The translations under genes were made by a program, and so were the position numbers. Source: Acidobacteriota bacterium (lineage in GTDB: Bacteria; Acidobacteriota; Aminicenantia; Aminicenantales; Saccharicenantaceae). Taken from it: a stretch of DNA of 64,000 nt. The stretch's first letter is position 1; every line of letters begins with the position of its first letter. Where the stretch lies: contig JBDKSB010000012.1 of the NCBI GenBank assembly GCA_039683095.1, forward strand, positions 1,179,846-1,243,845, in the 5' to 3' direction. Shown piece by piece: positions 1 to 7,987 of the stretch. The notes under the pieces were generated by a model, which saw only the letters and a program-made list of their open reading frames with translations, was not told the DNA's origin and made no database searches.

Positions 1-2595
1 GCGGCTCAGGGTGTAGTTGATCCCGCCCTGCCAGTTGTGGCTGAACCTCTTTTCCAGGGAGATGTTCAGCCCGAGGTACTCCCGCGTGGCTTTGGGATTG
101 GGCCAGATCGTATACGTCAGCCCGTCATCCTCGGTCCCGGTCACCTCGTCTTCGCCGGGGTCCGTCCATTTGTCGGGGAACTTTCCTCCCTGGCTCACGG
201 GCAGCGACCAGCCGTAGCCGGGGTTGGTGACGTAAAAGGTCTCCGTCCATTCCCGCGTCCCGTCGGGATTGGTCGTGATCGCCCAGGCCCCGACGTCCTC
301 GATCGTCCGGATGAGGTGCTTGTTGACGAAGCGGGCGGAGATCGAAAGGTCCTCGGCCAGCTTCTTCTCGGCCCCGAAGGAGATCTCCCGCTGGGCCGTC
401 GGCTTCAGGTTCGGGTCGACCCGGCCGAACGACGGCGGCAGGAAATCGAGCGATCCGATGTAGCTGCCGCCGGCCTCCTGGCTGGCCCGGTCGTTGAAGG
501 CGCCGCTGGCCGCGATCAGGCGGTAATCGAGGGTGTTCAGGGAATAATAATCCTGGACGCGCTTCCAGCCGCCGAAGGTCAGCTCGGCCATGTAGAGCTT
601 CATGACGTCGTAGTAGATGCCGAAGCTGCCGAAGATCTTCAGCTTGGAATCCCCGAACACGTCGTAGACGACGCCGAGCCGGGGGGCCAGCATCTGGCCG
701 AAGTCGAACTTGACCGGCTTGTCCGTGAAATTGGGATAGGCTTCGGTCGTCATCGACGGGATGTACTGGCTCTCGGCCCGGAGCCCGAAGTTGACCGTGA
801 GCTTGCCCTTGATCGTCCAGGAATCCTGGAGGTAGGCCGAGAAATTGTTGGCGTGGATCTTCCAGGATCCTCCGTTGATGGGCTGTGTCCAGGAGCCGCG
901 GATGTAGTAGTAGCCGTACTGGCCGTAGGCCGGGTTGGGCGTCTCGCCGTCCTCGAGGAACGGGTCCGCCCCGACGCCGATCGGGGCGCCCAGAGCGGTC
1001 GTGGTCCTCCCCCAGTTCAGGTAGACCCGCGGATGCGTCGCCGTGGAATCGTTATCCTCATGAAGGTAGGTATAGCCGAAGCCGGCCTTGAGGGCGTGCT
1101 CCCCCATCCAGTTCAGATAGTAGGAAACATCCAGGTTGTTGCTGACCTTCTCCTCGATGTCACGTTTCGTCTCCCTCAGGACGCCGGAGTCGGTCCAGTA
1201 GCGGGAATGAAGAAGACCCGGATTTTCGACGTAGAACGGCTCGTCCTCGTAGCGGAGGTTGGAATAGCTGAAGTAGAACGTCGACCTGTCCGGCGGCAGG
1301 ATCTGCTGGTCCGTCGTGTTCGCCCAGTGCCAGCCGCTCCGCAGGCTCACGAGCAGGCTGTTGCCCAGGGAATAGTCCGCCGTCAGCGCGGCCGTCCAAT
1401 TGGGATAATCATAGCCTTCCTTGCCCCACTCATAGGACGAATCGTCATAGCCCCGGACGCTCGGGATGGCGCCGCGGTACTTGTTGTAATTCTCGATGAA
1501 GCTGCCCGACAGGCGGAATCCCTTGAACGGAGCGGCCGATATCCGGAGCGATCCCCCCAGATCGGTGTTCCTGTTCCGGAAGCTGGCAAAGGGCCCGGCC
1601 CCGTAGTTGAAATCCCGGGACGCGATCCTCCGGTCGAAGGCCGGGTTCGCCGAAAGGAAGAACCAGAGCTTGTCCTTGACGATGTAGCCGCCCAGGCTCA
1701 GGACCAGCTCGTAGCGGTTGTACTTGTCCCGGTCCTTGCCGTGGTCGAAGTAGAGCGTATCGTTGTTCGCGTATTCCCAGACGGTGTAATCGTCCAGGTT
1801 CTGCTGGAGGTAACCGCGGGTGTAGCCCTGCATCAGCCGGGTGTTGTTCTCATAATAGCCGATGACGTCGCCGTGGAACTCGTTGCCTCCGGAGCGGGTG
1901 ATGATGTTGATGACGCCGCCCATGGAGCCGCCGAACTCGGCGTTGTAGCCGGAGGCCGTGACCTTGACCTCGTCGAGAAGCTCGAGGACGACGTTCTGGC
2001 CCTTGGTCCCCAGGTGGAAGTTGGTGATGTCCGCGCCGTCGGCGAAGAAAACGTTCTCGACGCCCGAGGCGCCGTCGACGGAGATCCCCGCGGTGACGCT
2101 CTCGTTCTGGACGCCGGGGATGGTGCTGATGAGCGAATCGAAGGACCGGCCGCGCGGCAGCGCGAGATAGATGTCCTTGGTCATGACCTGGCCCTTGACC
2201 GTGCTCTTGACGTCGATGAGCGGGCTCTGGCCGACGACCGTGACCTGCTCCTCGAGGGTCGCCTCCTCGAGCGTGACGTTGACGGCCAGGGTCTGGGACA
2301 GCTCGAGCACGATGCCCTTGCGGACGAGCGTCTTGAAGCCCCGGAGCGAATAGGTGATCTCATACGGGCCCGACGGCAGGGCCATCAGGCGGTAGACGCC
2401 GGCCCCGTCGGTCACGGCCATGGCCTTGCCGATGAGCCTGGGGCTGGCGGCCTCGACGTTGACCCCGGGCAGGGGGCCGCCCTGGGTGTCGACGACCTTG
2501 CCGTTGATCCGGCCTTCGGGCGTCAGCTGGGCGAACGCCAGCCCGGCCATGGACGCGCAGGCGATGAGGACAAGAATGAAAGCCTTTTTGTTCAT
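1..2595 (-). CDS. TonB-dependent receptor with N-terminal carboxypeptidase-regulatory-like domain (3' end outside window)
   Basis: Outer-membrane TonB-dependent receptor, partial: 865 codons are visible and the C-terminal barrel end lies beyond position 1. The ATG at 2595 follows a GGGGAGG Shine-Dalgarno and opens a signal peptide (MNKKAFILVLIACASMAG, cleavage near AFA-Q). Next come a carboxypeptidase-regulatory-like beta-sandwich (about residues 25-110, with GKVVDTQG and GAGVYRLMALPSG), a plug domain (about 120-240, with VDGASG and GGVINIITRSGG) and then barrel strands. It is a close paralogue of the next receptor upstream and probably arose by tandem duplication. Such receptors import siderophores, cobalamin, glycans or peptides; the substrate here cannot be told. 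It is transcribed from its own promoter behind a terminator, so it is not a simple operon partner of its neighbour. Confidence 0.93.
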   Translation of the reverse strand, partial: MNKKAFILVLIACASMAGLAFAQLTPEGRINGKVVDTQGGPLPGVNVEAASPRLIGKAMAVTDGAGVYRLMALPSGPYEITYSLRGFKTLVRKGIVLELSQTLAVNVTLEEATLEEQVTVVGQSPLIDVKSTVKGQVMTKDIYLALPRGRSFDSLISTIPGVQNESVTAGISVDGASGVENVFFADGADITNFHLGTKGQNVVLELLDEVKVTASGYNAEFGGSMGGVINIITRSGGNEFHGDVIGYYENNTRLMQGYTRGYLQQNLDDYTVWEYANNDTLYFDHGKDRDKYNRYELVLSLGGYIVKDKLWFFLSANPAFDRRIASRDFNYGAGPFASFRNRNTDLGGSLRISAAPFKGFRLSGSFIENYNKYRGAIPSVRGYDDSSYEWGKEGYDYPNWTAALTADYSLGNSLLVSLRSGWHWANTTDQQILPPDRSTFYFSYSNLRYEDEPFYVENPGLLHSRYWTDSGVLRETKRDIEEKVSNNLDVSYYLNWMGEHALKAGFGYTYLHEDNDSTATHPRVYLNWGRTTTALGAPIGVGADPFLEDGETPNPAYGQYGYYYIRGSWTQPINGGSWKIHANNFSAYLQDSWTIKGKLTVNFGLRAESQYIPSMTTEAYPNFTDKPVKFDFGQMLAPRLGVVYDVFGDSKLKIFGSFGIYYDVMKLYMAELTFGGWKRVQDYYSLNTLDYRLIAASGAFNDRASQEAGGSYIGSLDFLPPSFGRVDPNLKPTAQREISFGAEKKLAEDLSISARFVNKHLIRTIEDVGAWAITTNPDGTREWTETFYVTNPGYGWSLPVSQGGKFPDKWTDPGEDEVTGTEDDGLTYTIWPNPKATREYLGLNISLEKRFSHNWQGGINYTLSR

Positions 2596-2672
2596 TCGCT
2601 GAGATCCTCCCCTTTCTTTCCTCTCATCCCTTTTCCCTGCGACGGGCTCCGGGCGGACCCCGCCGCGAGCCT

Positions 2673-2702
2673 TTACCTTCGGGAATTGTGAGCCTGCTGC
2701 AT
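2673..2702 (-). CDS. Candidate 9-residue leader peptide (uORF) upstream of the first receptor
   Basis: A nine-codon ORF (MQQAHNSRR, then TAA) sits in the long leader of the receptor at 1-2595. Its ATG at 2702 is preceded by GGAGGG, four to five bases away, a good ribosome site. The ATG lies 107 nt upstream of the receptor ATG. The second receptor has a ten-codon uORF 106 nt upstream of its own ATG. A small GC hairpin (2652-2664) follows the stop codon directly. The matching geometry suggests a function, but translation is not proven. Confidence 0.4.
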   Translation of the reverse strand: MQQAHNSRR

Positions 2703-2813
2703 TCACCCTCCGCACGGGGGACGCCATTTCGGCGGGCGCGGACGGATCTCCTGACGGCGCCGCCGACGGGCAGGGCCGCGGGTCCCCTTATTCAATCTGC
2801 CGACTTCCTCCAA

Positions 2814-2842
2814 AGGTTAAGTCCGACGGGAGGCTTTGTCAA
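2814..2842 (-). promoter_or_regulatory. Sigma70-type promoter for the first receptor
   Basis: Read on the minus strand: TTGACA (2842-2837), 17 bases, TAACCT (2819-2814). The -10 is 219 nt from the receptor ATG, giving a leader of about 210 nt. The second receptor promoter has nearly the same boxes, spacing and distance (217 nt). Confidence 0.75.
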
Positions 2843-2894
2843 GAACCGGCGGAGAGCGGAGGTCGCGTAGCGGGATCGGGAGATGCGCCCCAAA

Positions 2895-2926
2895 TAAAAA
2901 GGCCCGCCCCCCGGAGGGGGCGGGCC
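2895..2926 (-). terminator. Rho-independent terminator after the second receptor
   Basis: A perfect 10-bp GC stem (2901-2910 with 2917-2926) with a six-base loop is followed on the minus strand by TTTTTAT. It lies 32 bases past the stop codon of the receptor at 2958-6050 and separates the two receptor transcripts. Confidence 0.92.
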
Positions 2927-2957
2927 GTGCGTGTCGGATCCCCGGGGATCGTCCTGA

Positions 2958-5900
2958 TCAGAACGAGAACTTGAGCCCGAGCCGCGCCGACCAGGCGCCG
3001 AAACGCGAAGACCACTGGTTGAACGCGGGATGAACGGTGTCGTCCGCCGCGGTGTACTCGGGGTAGTGCGTGGCGAACTCGCCGTTCAGGATCTCGGTGT
3101 CGTAGCCGGAGAAACCGTCCAGGTTGTAGTCCGTGACCCGGCTTTGGACGGTCTTGGTGTTGGTCACGTTGTCGACCTGGAGGTTGATGGCCGCCTTGTA
3201 GCGGTCGCCGAGCTTGAGGCTGTACTCCATGAACAGGTCGGCCCAGAACGTGAACGGCAGCCGTCCGAGGTCGCCGCGGCCGTTGGGATAGAAGTACTTG
3301 CCGTCGTAGTAAAGCTTGGTCGTCAGCGGCAGGCCGCTGCGGCCGTAGGCGACGACGCCGACGGTCAGGCCGAACGGGAAGAGGTAGGAGCCGTAGGCCT
3401 TGAAGTAGTGGGTCCGGTCCTGCGGCAGGACGCCGTCGAGCTGGTTGCCGAGGGCGTCGTAGCCCATGAACCAGCGGTCGTAGTCCTGCTCGACGTTCGG
3501 GCCGATGCGGCCGTCCTCGTCGGCGCTGGCCAGGCCGGTGTAGCTGCCGGTCAGGCGGCTCCAGGTGTAGTTGAAACCGCCCTGCCAGTTGTTGCTGAAC
3601 CGTTTTTCCAGGGAGACGTTGACGCCGTAATACTCGCGCGTGGCCTTGGGGCAGCGCCAGTAGTCGTCGGAGAACAAGCCGCCCTCGGAGATCGGCCGGG
3701 AAACGCCGAAGCCGGGGTTGGTGACGTAGAACTGCTGCTCGAGGGTGTCCCCGTTCATGACGTAAACGCCGACGTCCTCGATGGTCCGGATGAGATGCTT
3801 CTGGACCAGGCGGACGGACAGGGACAGGTTCTCGACCAGCTTCTTTTCGGCGCCCAGGGAGATCTCCCGCTGGGCCGTCGGCTTGAGGTCGGGGTCGACC
3901 CGGTCGAAGGACGGCGGGAGGAAGTCGACGGTGCCGGCGTAAGTGCCGCCGGCGCCCTGGCTGGCGGCGTCGGCGAGGTCGCCGCTGGCCGCGATCAGGC
4001 GCCAGTCGGGGGTCTCGAGGGAGTAATAATCCTGTTTCCGTTTCCAGCCGCCGAAGGTCAGCTCGGCCATGTAGAGCTTCATGACGTCGTAGTAGATGCC
4101 GAAGCTGCCGAAGATCTTCAGGCTGGAGTCGCCGAAGACGTCATAGACGGCGCCGAAGCGGGGAGCCAGCATCTGGCCGAAGTCGAACTTGACCGGCTTG
4201 GCGTTGTAGGACACGTAGGACGTATCGGTGGTCATGGCCGGGATGTACTGGCTCTCGGCCCGGACGCCGAAGTTCAGGGTGAGCTTGCCGCCGATCGTCC
4301 AGGAGTCCTGGAGGTAAGCCGAGAAGTTGTTGGCGTGGATGTTCCAGACGCCGCCGTAGGGCGAGGTGTACGAGCCGCGGACATAGTAGTAGCCGTACTG
4401 GCCGTAGTAGTCGCTCGACGGGTCGGCGCCGGCGCCGACGGGGAAGCCCAGGCCGGTATAGGTCCGGCCCCAATACAGCCAGACCCGGGGATGGGTCGAG
4501 GCGTCATAGACGTCTTCGTGCAGGTAATAATAGCCGAAGCCCGCCTTGATCGAATGCTCGCCCTGCCAGTTCGTGTACAGCGTCGCATCCAGGTTGTTGC
4601 TGACCTTGTCCTGCCGGTACTTCTTGGTCTCGAAGTAGTTCCAGTTCGTCGAATACCCGGAGGCCTCGATCAGCTGCGGATTGGCGACGTAGAACGGGTC
4701 GTCGTCGTAGCGGGAGTTGGAATAGGCGAAATAATAGGTCGAGCTGTCCGGCGGCAGCAGCTGCTGGTTGTTCTCGTTCTGCATGTGCCAGCCGCCGCGG
4801 TAGCTCAGGAGCAGGTTGTTGCCGAGGGAATAGTCGGCCGTCAGGGTGCCGGTCCAGTTGGGATAGTCCATGCCCTCCTGGGACCATTCGTAGCTGCTGT
4901 CGTCGTTGCCGACGAGGCTGGGCAGCGCGCCCCGGTAGCGGGTGAAGTTGTTGACGAAGCTGGCCGACAGGCGCAGCCCGGTGATGGGCGCGGCCGTCAG
5001 CTTGATGGAGCCGTTCAGGCCGTCGTTCTTGGTCTTGTATTGGGAGTACGGCCCGGCCCCGAGCTCGAAATCGCGCATGGCCAGGGTCCGGTTGGTCGTC
5101 CCGTTGATGGACCCGAAGAACCAGAGCTTATCCTTGATGATGTAGCCGCCCAGGCTGAGGATGCCCTCGTAGCGGTCGTAGTTGTCCCGCTTTTTGGCGC
5201 TGTCGAAATAGAGGGTATCATTGTTGACGTACTGGTAGTCGTAGTCGTCGAGCGGGTTCTGACGGAGGTAGTCCCGGGCATATCCGCGCATCAGCCGCGA
5301 GTTGTTCTCGTAGAACATGATGGCGTCGCCGTGGAACTCGTTGCCGCCGGTGCGGGTTATGACATTGACGACGCCGCCCATCGAGCCGCCGAACTCGGCG
5401 TTGTAGCCCGAGGCCGTGACCTTGACCTCGTCCAGGAGCTCGAGGACGACGTTCTGGCCCTCGGTGCCGAGGTGGAAGTTGGTCACGTCGGCGCCGTCGA
5501 CGTAGAAGACGTTCTCGGCGCCCGAAGCGCCGTCGACCGAGATGCCGCCGGCGATGCTCTCGTTCTGGACGCCGGGGATGGTGTTGATGAGCGAATCGAA
5601 GGACCTGCCGCGCGGCAGCGCCAGGTAGGTCTCCTTGGTCATGACCTGGCCCTTGACCGTGCTCTTGACGTCGATGAGCGGGCTCTGGCCGACGACCGTG
5701 ACCTGCTCCTCGATGGTCGCCTCTTCGAGCGTCACGTTGACGGCCAGGGTCTGGGACAGCTCGAGCAGGATGCCCTTGCGGATGAGCGTCTTGAAGCCCT
5801 GCAGCGAGTAGGTGACCTCGTAGGTCCCCGAAGGCAGGGCCATCAGGCGGTAAACGCCCGCGCCGTCGGTCACGGCCACGGCCTTGCCGACGAGCTTGGG

Positions 5901-6050
5901 ACTGACGGCCTCGATGTTGACGCCGGGCAGGGGGTTGCCCTGGGTGTCGACGACCTTGCCGTTGATCCGGCCTTCGGGCGTCAACTGGGCGAACGCCGCG
6001 CCGACGGTCGCCAGGCAGACGATGAGGACAAGAACACTCAACTTCTTCAT
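2958..6050 (-). CDS. TonB-dependent receptor with N-terminal carboxypeptidase-regulatory-like domain
   Basis: Full-length outer-membrane receptor, 1030 aa. An in-frame ATG at 6074 is possible, but the AAGGAG Shine-Dalgarno lies inside that extension, six bases before the ATG at 6050, so 6050 is chosen. Signal peptide residues 1-21 (cleavage AFA-Q); regulatory-like beta-sandwich about 25-110 (GKVVDTQGNPLPGV); plug about 120-240 (VDGASGAENVFYVDGAD, GGVVNVITRTGG); 22-strand-type barrel to the C-terminus, ending in the aromatic pattern LGLKFSF expected for BAM-dependent insertion. It is highly similar along its length to the receptor at 1-2595. Function: TonB-energised uptake of an unknown ligand. 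It lies downstream of, but separately promoted from, the pst operon. Confidence 0.95.
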   Translation of the reverse strand: MKKLSVLVLIVCLATVGAAFAQLTPEGRINGKVVDTQGNPLPGVNIEAVSPKLVGKAVAVTDGAGVYRLMALPSGTYEVTYSLQGFKTLIRKGILLELSQTLAVNVTLEEATIEEQVTVVGQSPLIDVKSTVKGQVMTKETYLALPRGRSFDSLINTIPGVQNESIAGGISVDGASGAENVFYVDGADVTNFHLGTEGQNVVLELLDEVKVTASGYNAEFGGSMGGVVNVITRTGGNEFHGDAIMFYENNSRLMRGYARDYLRQNPLDDYDYQYVNNDTLYFDSAKKRDNYDRYEGILSLGGYIIKDKLWFFGSINGTTNRTLAMRDFELGAGPYSQYKTKNDGLNGSIKLTAAPITGLRLSASFVNNFTRYRGALPSLVGNDDSSYEWSQEGMDYPNWTGTLTADYSLGNNLLLSYRGGWHMQNENNQQLLPPDSSTYYFAYSNSRYDDDPFYVANPQLIEASGYSTNWNYFETKKYRQDKVSNNLDATLYTNWQGEHSIKAGFGYYYLHEDVYDASTHPRVWLYWGRTYTGLGFPVGAGADPSSDYYGQYGYYYVRGSYTSPYGGVWNIHANNFSAYLQDSWTIGGKLTLNFGVRAESQYIPAMTTDTSYVSYNAKPVKFDFGQMLAPRFGAVYDVFGDSSLKIFGSFGIYYDVMKLYMAELTFGGWKRKQDYYSLETPDWRLIAASGDLADAASQGAGGTYAGTVDFLPPSFDRVDPDLKPTAQREISLGAEKKLVENLSLSVRLVQKHLIRTIEDVGVYVMNGDTLEQQFYVTNPGFGVSRPISEGGLFSDDYWRCPKATREYYGVNVSLEKRFSNNWQGGFNYTWSRLTGSYTGLASADEDGRIGPNVEQDYDRWFMGYDALGNQLDGVLPQDRTHYFKAYGSYLFPFGLTVGVVAYGRSGLPLTTKLYYDGKYFYPNGRGDLGRLPFTFWADLFMEYSLKLGDRYKAAINLQVDNVTNTKTVQSRVTDYNLDGFSGYDTEILNGEFATHYPEYTAADDTVHPAFNQWSSRFGAWSARLGLKFSF

Positions 6051-6123
6051 CTGGCTCCTTTTCTCCTTTGTCATTCTCCGGTCTTCCCTTTCCGGGACGT
6101 CCCCCGCGGGGCGGCCCGGCGCT

Positions 6124-6156
6124 TCAGCCTTTGGTCGCCGAGTCTCCCGTTGTCAT
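6124..6156 (-). CDS. Candidate 10-residue leader peptide (uORF) upstream of the second receptor
   Basis: MTTGDSATKG followed by TGA. The ATG at 6156 is preceded by GAGGAGG and lies 106 nt upstream of the receptor ATG at 6050. A GC-rich hairpin (6092-6119, outer CCGGG/CCCGG, inner CCCCGCGGGG) starts five bases after the uORF stop and is followed by a purine-rich ribosome-binding region. Position, size and downstream hairpin mirror the uORF at 2673-2702. The peptide sequences differ, so any role would be in the act of translation rather than in the product. Confidence 0.42.
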   Translation of the reverse strand: MTTGDSATKG

Positions 6157-6266
6157 TTGCCTCCTCGAGGTCGTGTGGGTCGTCGGAAAGCCCGCGCGGC
6201 GGGCCGCTTCGGACCGGTAACGTCCGGCGGCCCGAACACGGACCTCGCGCCGCCTGCGTCCTTTTG

Positions 6267-6295
6267 AAGTTAGGACGGAGCCGCAAAAATGTCAA
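6267..6295 (-). promoter_or_regulatory. Sigma70-type promoter for the second receptor
   Basis: Minus strand: TTGACA (6295-6290), 17 bases, TAACTT (6272-6267). The -10 lies 217 nt from the receptor ATG. It is located just after the likely pstB terminator. Confidence 0.75.
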
Positions 6296-6307
6296 TACAA
6301 TTAGATA

Positions 6308-6332
6308 AGTAAGAGAAGGGGGACGCGGTCCC
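6308..6332 (-). terminator. Likely terminator of the pst operon
   Basis: Three bases after the pstB stop codon, a short GGGAC/GTCCC stem with a three-base loop is followed by a pyrimidine-rich CCTTCTCTTACTT run on the minus strand. The stem is short, so termination may be partial. Confidence 0.5.
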
Positions 6333-6334
6333 GC

Positions 6335-7096
6335 TCAGCTGATCTCGCCGGTGAGGTAGGCCCGCGTCCGCGGGTCGCGCGGGTCGGCGAAGACCTCGGC
6401 CGCGGGGCCCTGCTCGACCAGCTCGCCCAGATAGAGGAAGGCGAGATGGTCGGCGATGCGGCGGGCCTGGCGGAGGATGTGGGTGACGACGACGACCGTG
6501 TAGTCGCGCTTGAGCTCGAGCAGCCGCCGCTCGACGTTCTGGCTCGACTGCGGGTCGAGGGCCGAGGTCGGCTCGTCGCCGAGGATGATCTCGGGCTCGA
6601 CGGCCAGGCCGCGGGCCAGGCAGAGCCGCTGCTGCTGCCCGACCGAGAGCGCCGAGGCGGGCTCGCGCAGCCGGTCGCGGACCTCGTCCCACAGCCCGGC
6701 GACCCGGAGGTAATGCTCGACCCGCCGGTCGAGCTCCTTCCGGGCCCGCAGGCCGTGGAGGCGGGGCCCGTAGGCGACGTTGTCGGCGATCGACATCGGC
6801 AGGACCTGGGGCTTCTGAGAGAGCAGGCCCATCTTCTTGCGGATCCGCGTGACCTCGGTCCGGGGCGCGTAGATGTCCTCGCCGTCGACGAGGACCTGGC
6901 CGCGAACGCGGGCCCCTTCGGCCGTGTCCAGGAGCCGGTTGAGCGACTTGAGCAGCGTCGTCTTGCCGCAGCCCGACGGCCCGATGATGACCGTGATCTT
7001 CCGGGCCGGGATGTCTAGGCTCACGTTCTTGAGGACCTGCAGGTCGCCGTAGAAGACGCTCAGGTTCCGGATGCTGATGGGGGTCTCGCCGTTCAT
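6335..7096 (-). CDS. pstB: Phosphate-type ABC transporter ATP-binding protein PstB
   Basis: ATPase subunit of the Pst oxyanion importer, 253 aa, normal for PstB. Walker A GPSGCGKTT (residues 39-47), Walker B ending in D174-E175 within GDEPTSALDP, and switch His206. The ABC signature reads LSVGQQQR (150-157) rather than the usual LSGGQ, a conservative but uncommon change in the most invariant ABC motif. Last gene of the Rrf2-porin-pstSCAB operon, 15 bases after pstA. No phoU follows, unlike many pst operons. ATP binding and dimer formation with PstA/PstC at the inner membrane are family knowledge. Confidence 0.93.
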   Translation of the reverse strand: MNGETPISIRNLSVFYGDLQVLKNVSLDIPARKITVIIGPSGCGKTTLLKSLNRLLDTAEGARVRGQVLVDGEDIYAPRTEVTRIRKKMGLLSQKPQVLPMSIADNVAYGPRLHGLRARKELDRRVEHYLRVAGLWDEVRDRLREPASALSVGQQQRLCLARGLAVEPEIILGDEPTSALDPQSSQNVERRLLELKRDYTVVVVTHILRQARRIADHLAFLYLGELVEQGPAAEVFADPRDPRTRAYLTGEIS

Positions 7097-7111
7097 CGGA
7101 GCGGCCGCCTT

Positions 7112-7987
7112 TCACTTGACGACATGACGGGTCACCTTTCGGCCCAGCGCCCGGCCGGCCAGGCTGATGAGAAGGATGATCAGGGTCAGGACCGCGGCCG
7201 AGGCGTAGGCCCGCTCGCGGACCTCGGGGAACGGGGTCCCGAGCTGGAAGAAAATGGCCAGCGGCAGGGTGGCCGCAGGGTCCAGGAGGCCGCCGGGGAC
7301 GCGGTCGGTGAACCCGGCCGTGAACAGGACCGACGCGGCGTCGCCGATGCCCCGGCCGAAGGCCAGTAGGACGCCGGTCAGGATGCCCGGGGCCGCCTGG
7401 CGGACCAGGACCTTGACCGCCGTCTCGAAGCGGGTCGCGCCGAGCGAGGCCGAGGCCTCCTTGAGCTCGCGCGGGACCAGGCGCATGACCTCGTCGATGG
7501 CCCGGCTCATGATCGGGAACTCGAGCAGGGCGACGGTCAGGAGGCCGGCCAGGAGCGAGGCCCGCAGCCCCAGGGCCAGCATGAGGAGGAAGCCGAAGGC
7601 GCCGTAGACGATGGAGGGCACGCCCCAGAGGACGTCGAGGAAGAAGCGCGTCCAAACCGCCGTCTTCGACGTCCGGGCCTTGTAGACGTTGAGGTAAAGG
7701 GCGAGCGGCAGGCTCAGGAAGAAGGCGAGGACGGTCGCGCCGATGGCCAGCTCTAGCGAGCCGACGATGGCGTTCAGGATGCCGCCCTCCTTGCCGAGGT
7801 AGAAGCCGCCCTTGGGCGTCCGGGTCAGCATGGACAGGCTCAGGGCCGGCACCGATTTCCAGAGGATGACGGTCAGGATGAGAACGAGCGACAGGAGGAC
7901 GGCCGCGGCCGAGACCGAGGCCAGGACGCGGAAAGCGCGGTCGGTCCGCTTGCGCCGGCCGAGTCCGCCGTCCGGGAGCGGCTTCAC
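7112..7987 (-). CDS. pstA: Phosphate-type ABC transporter permease PstA
   Basis: Inner-membrane permease, 291 aa. The GTG start at 7987 overlaps the pstC stop in a GTGA arrangement, implying translational coupling; longer in-frame readings only copy pstC antisense-frame sequence. One N-terminal helix (VLASVSAAAVLLSLVLILTV) and about five more form the MetI-like fold. The coupling-helix EAA-type segment reads ELKEASASLGATRFETAVKV. It pairs with PstC and is driven by PstB. Confidence 0.92.
   Translation of the reverse strand: MKPLPDGGLGRRKRTDRAFRVLASVSAAAVLLSLVLILTVILWKSVPALSLSMLTRTPKGGFYLGKEGGILNAIVGSLELAIGATVLAFFLSLPLALYLNVYKARTSKTAVWTRFFLDVLWGVPSIVYGAFGFLLMLALGLRASLLAGLLTVALLEFPIMSRAIDEVMRLVPRELKEASASLGATRFETAVKVLVRQAAPGILTGVLLAFGRGIGDAASVLFTAGFTDRVPGGLLDPAATLPLAIFFQLGTPFPEVRERAYASAAVLTLIILLISLAGRALGRKVTRHVVK

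Noticed and set aside
37-6308. Very long plus-strand ORFs (884 and 1092 codons) opposite the two receptors
   Set aside because: They mirror the receptors codon for codon on the other strand, are rich in Asp/Val/Gly/Arg as GC-biased antisense frames are, have no signal peptide or family motif, and lack ribosome sites.
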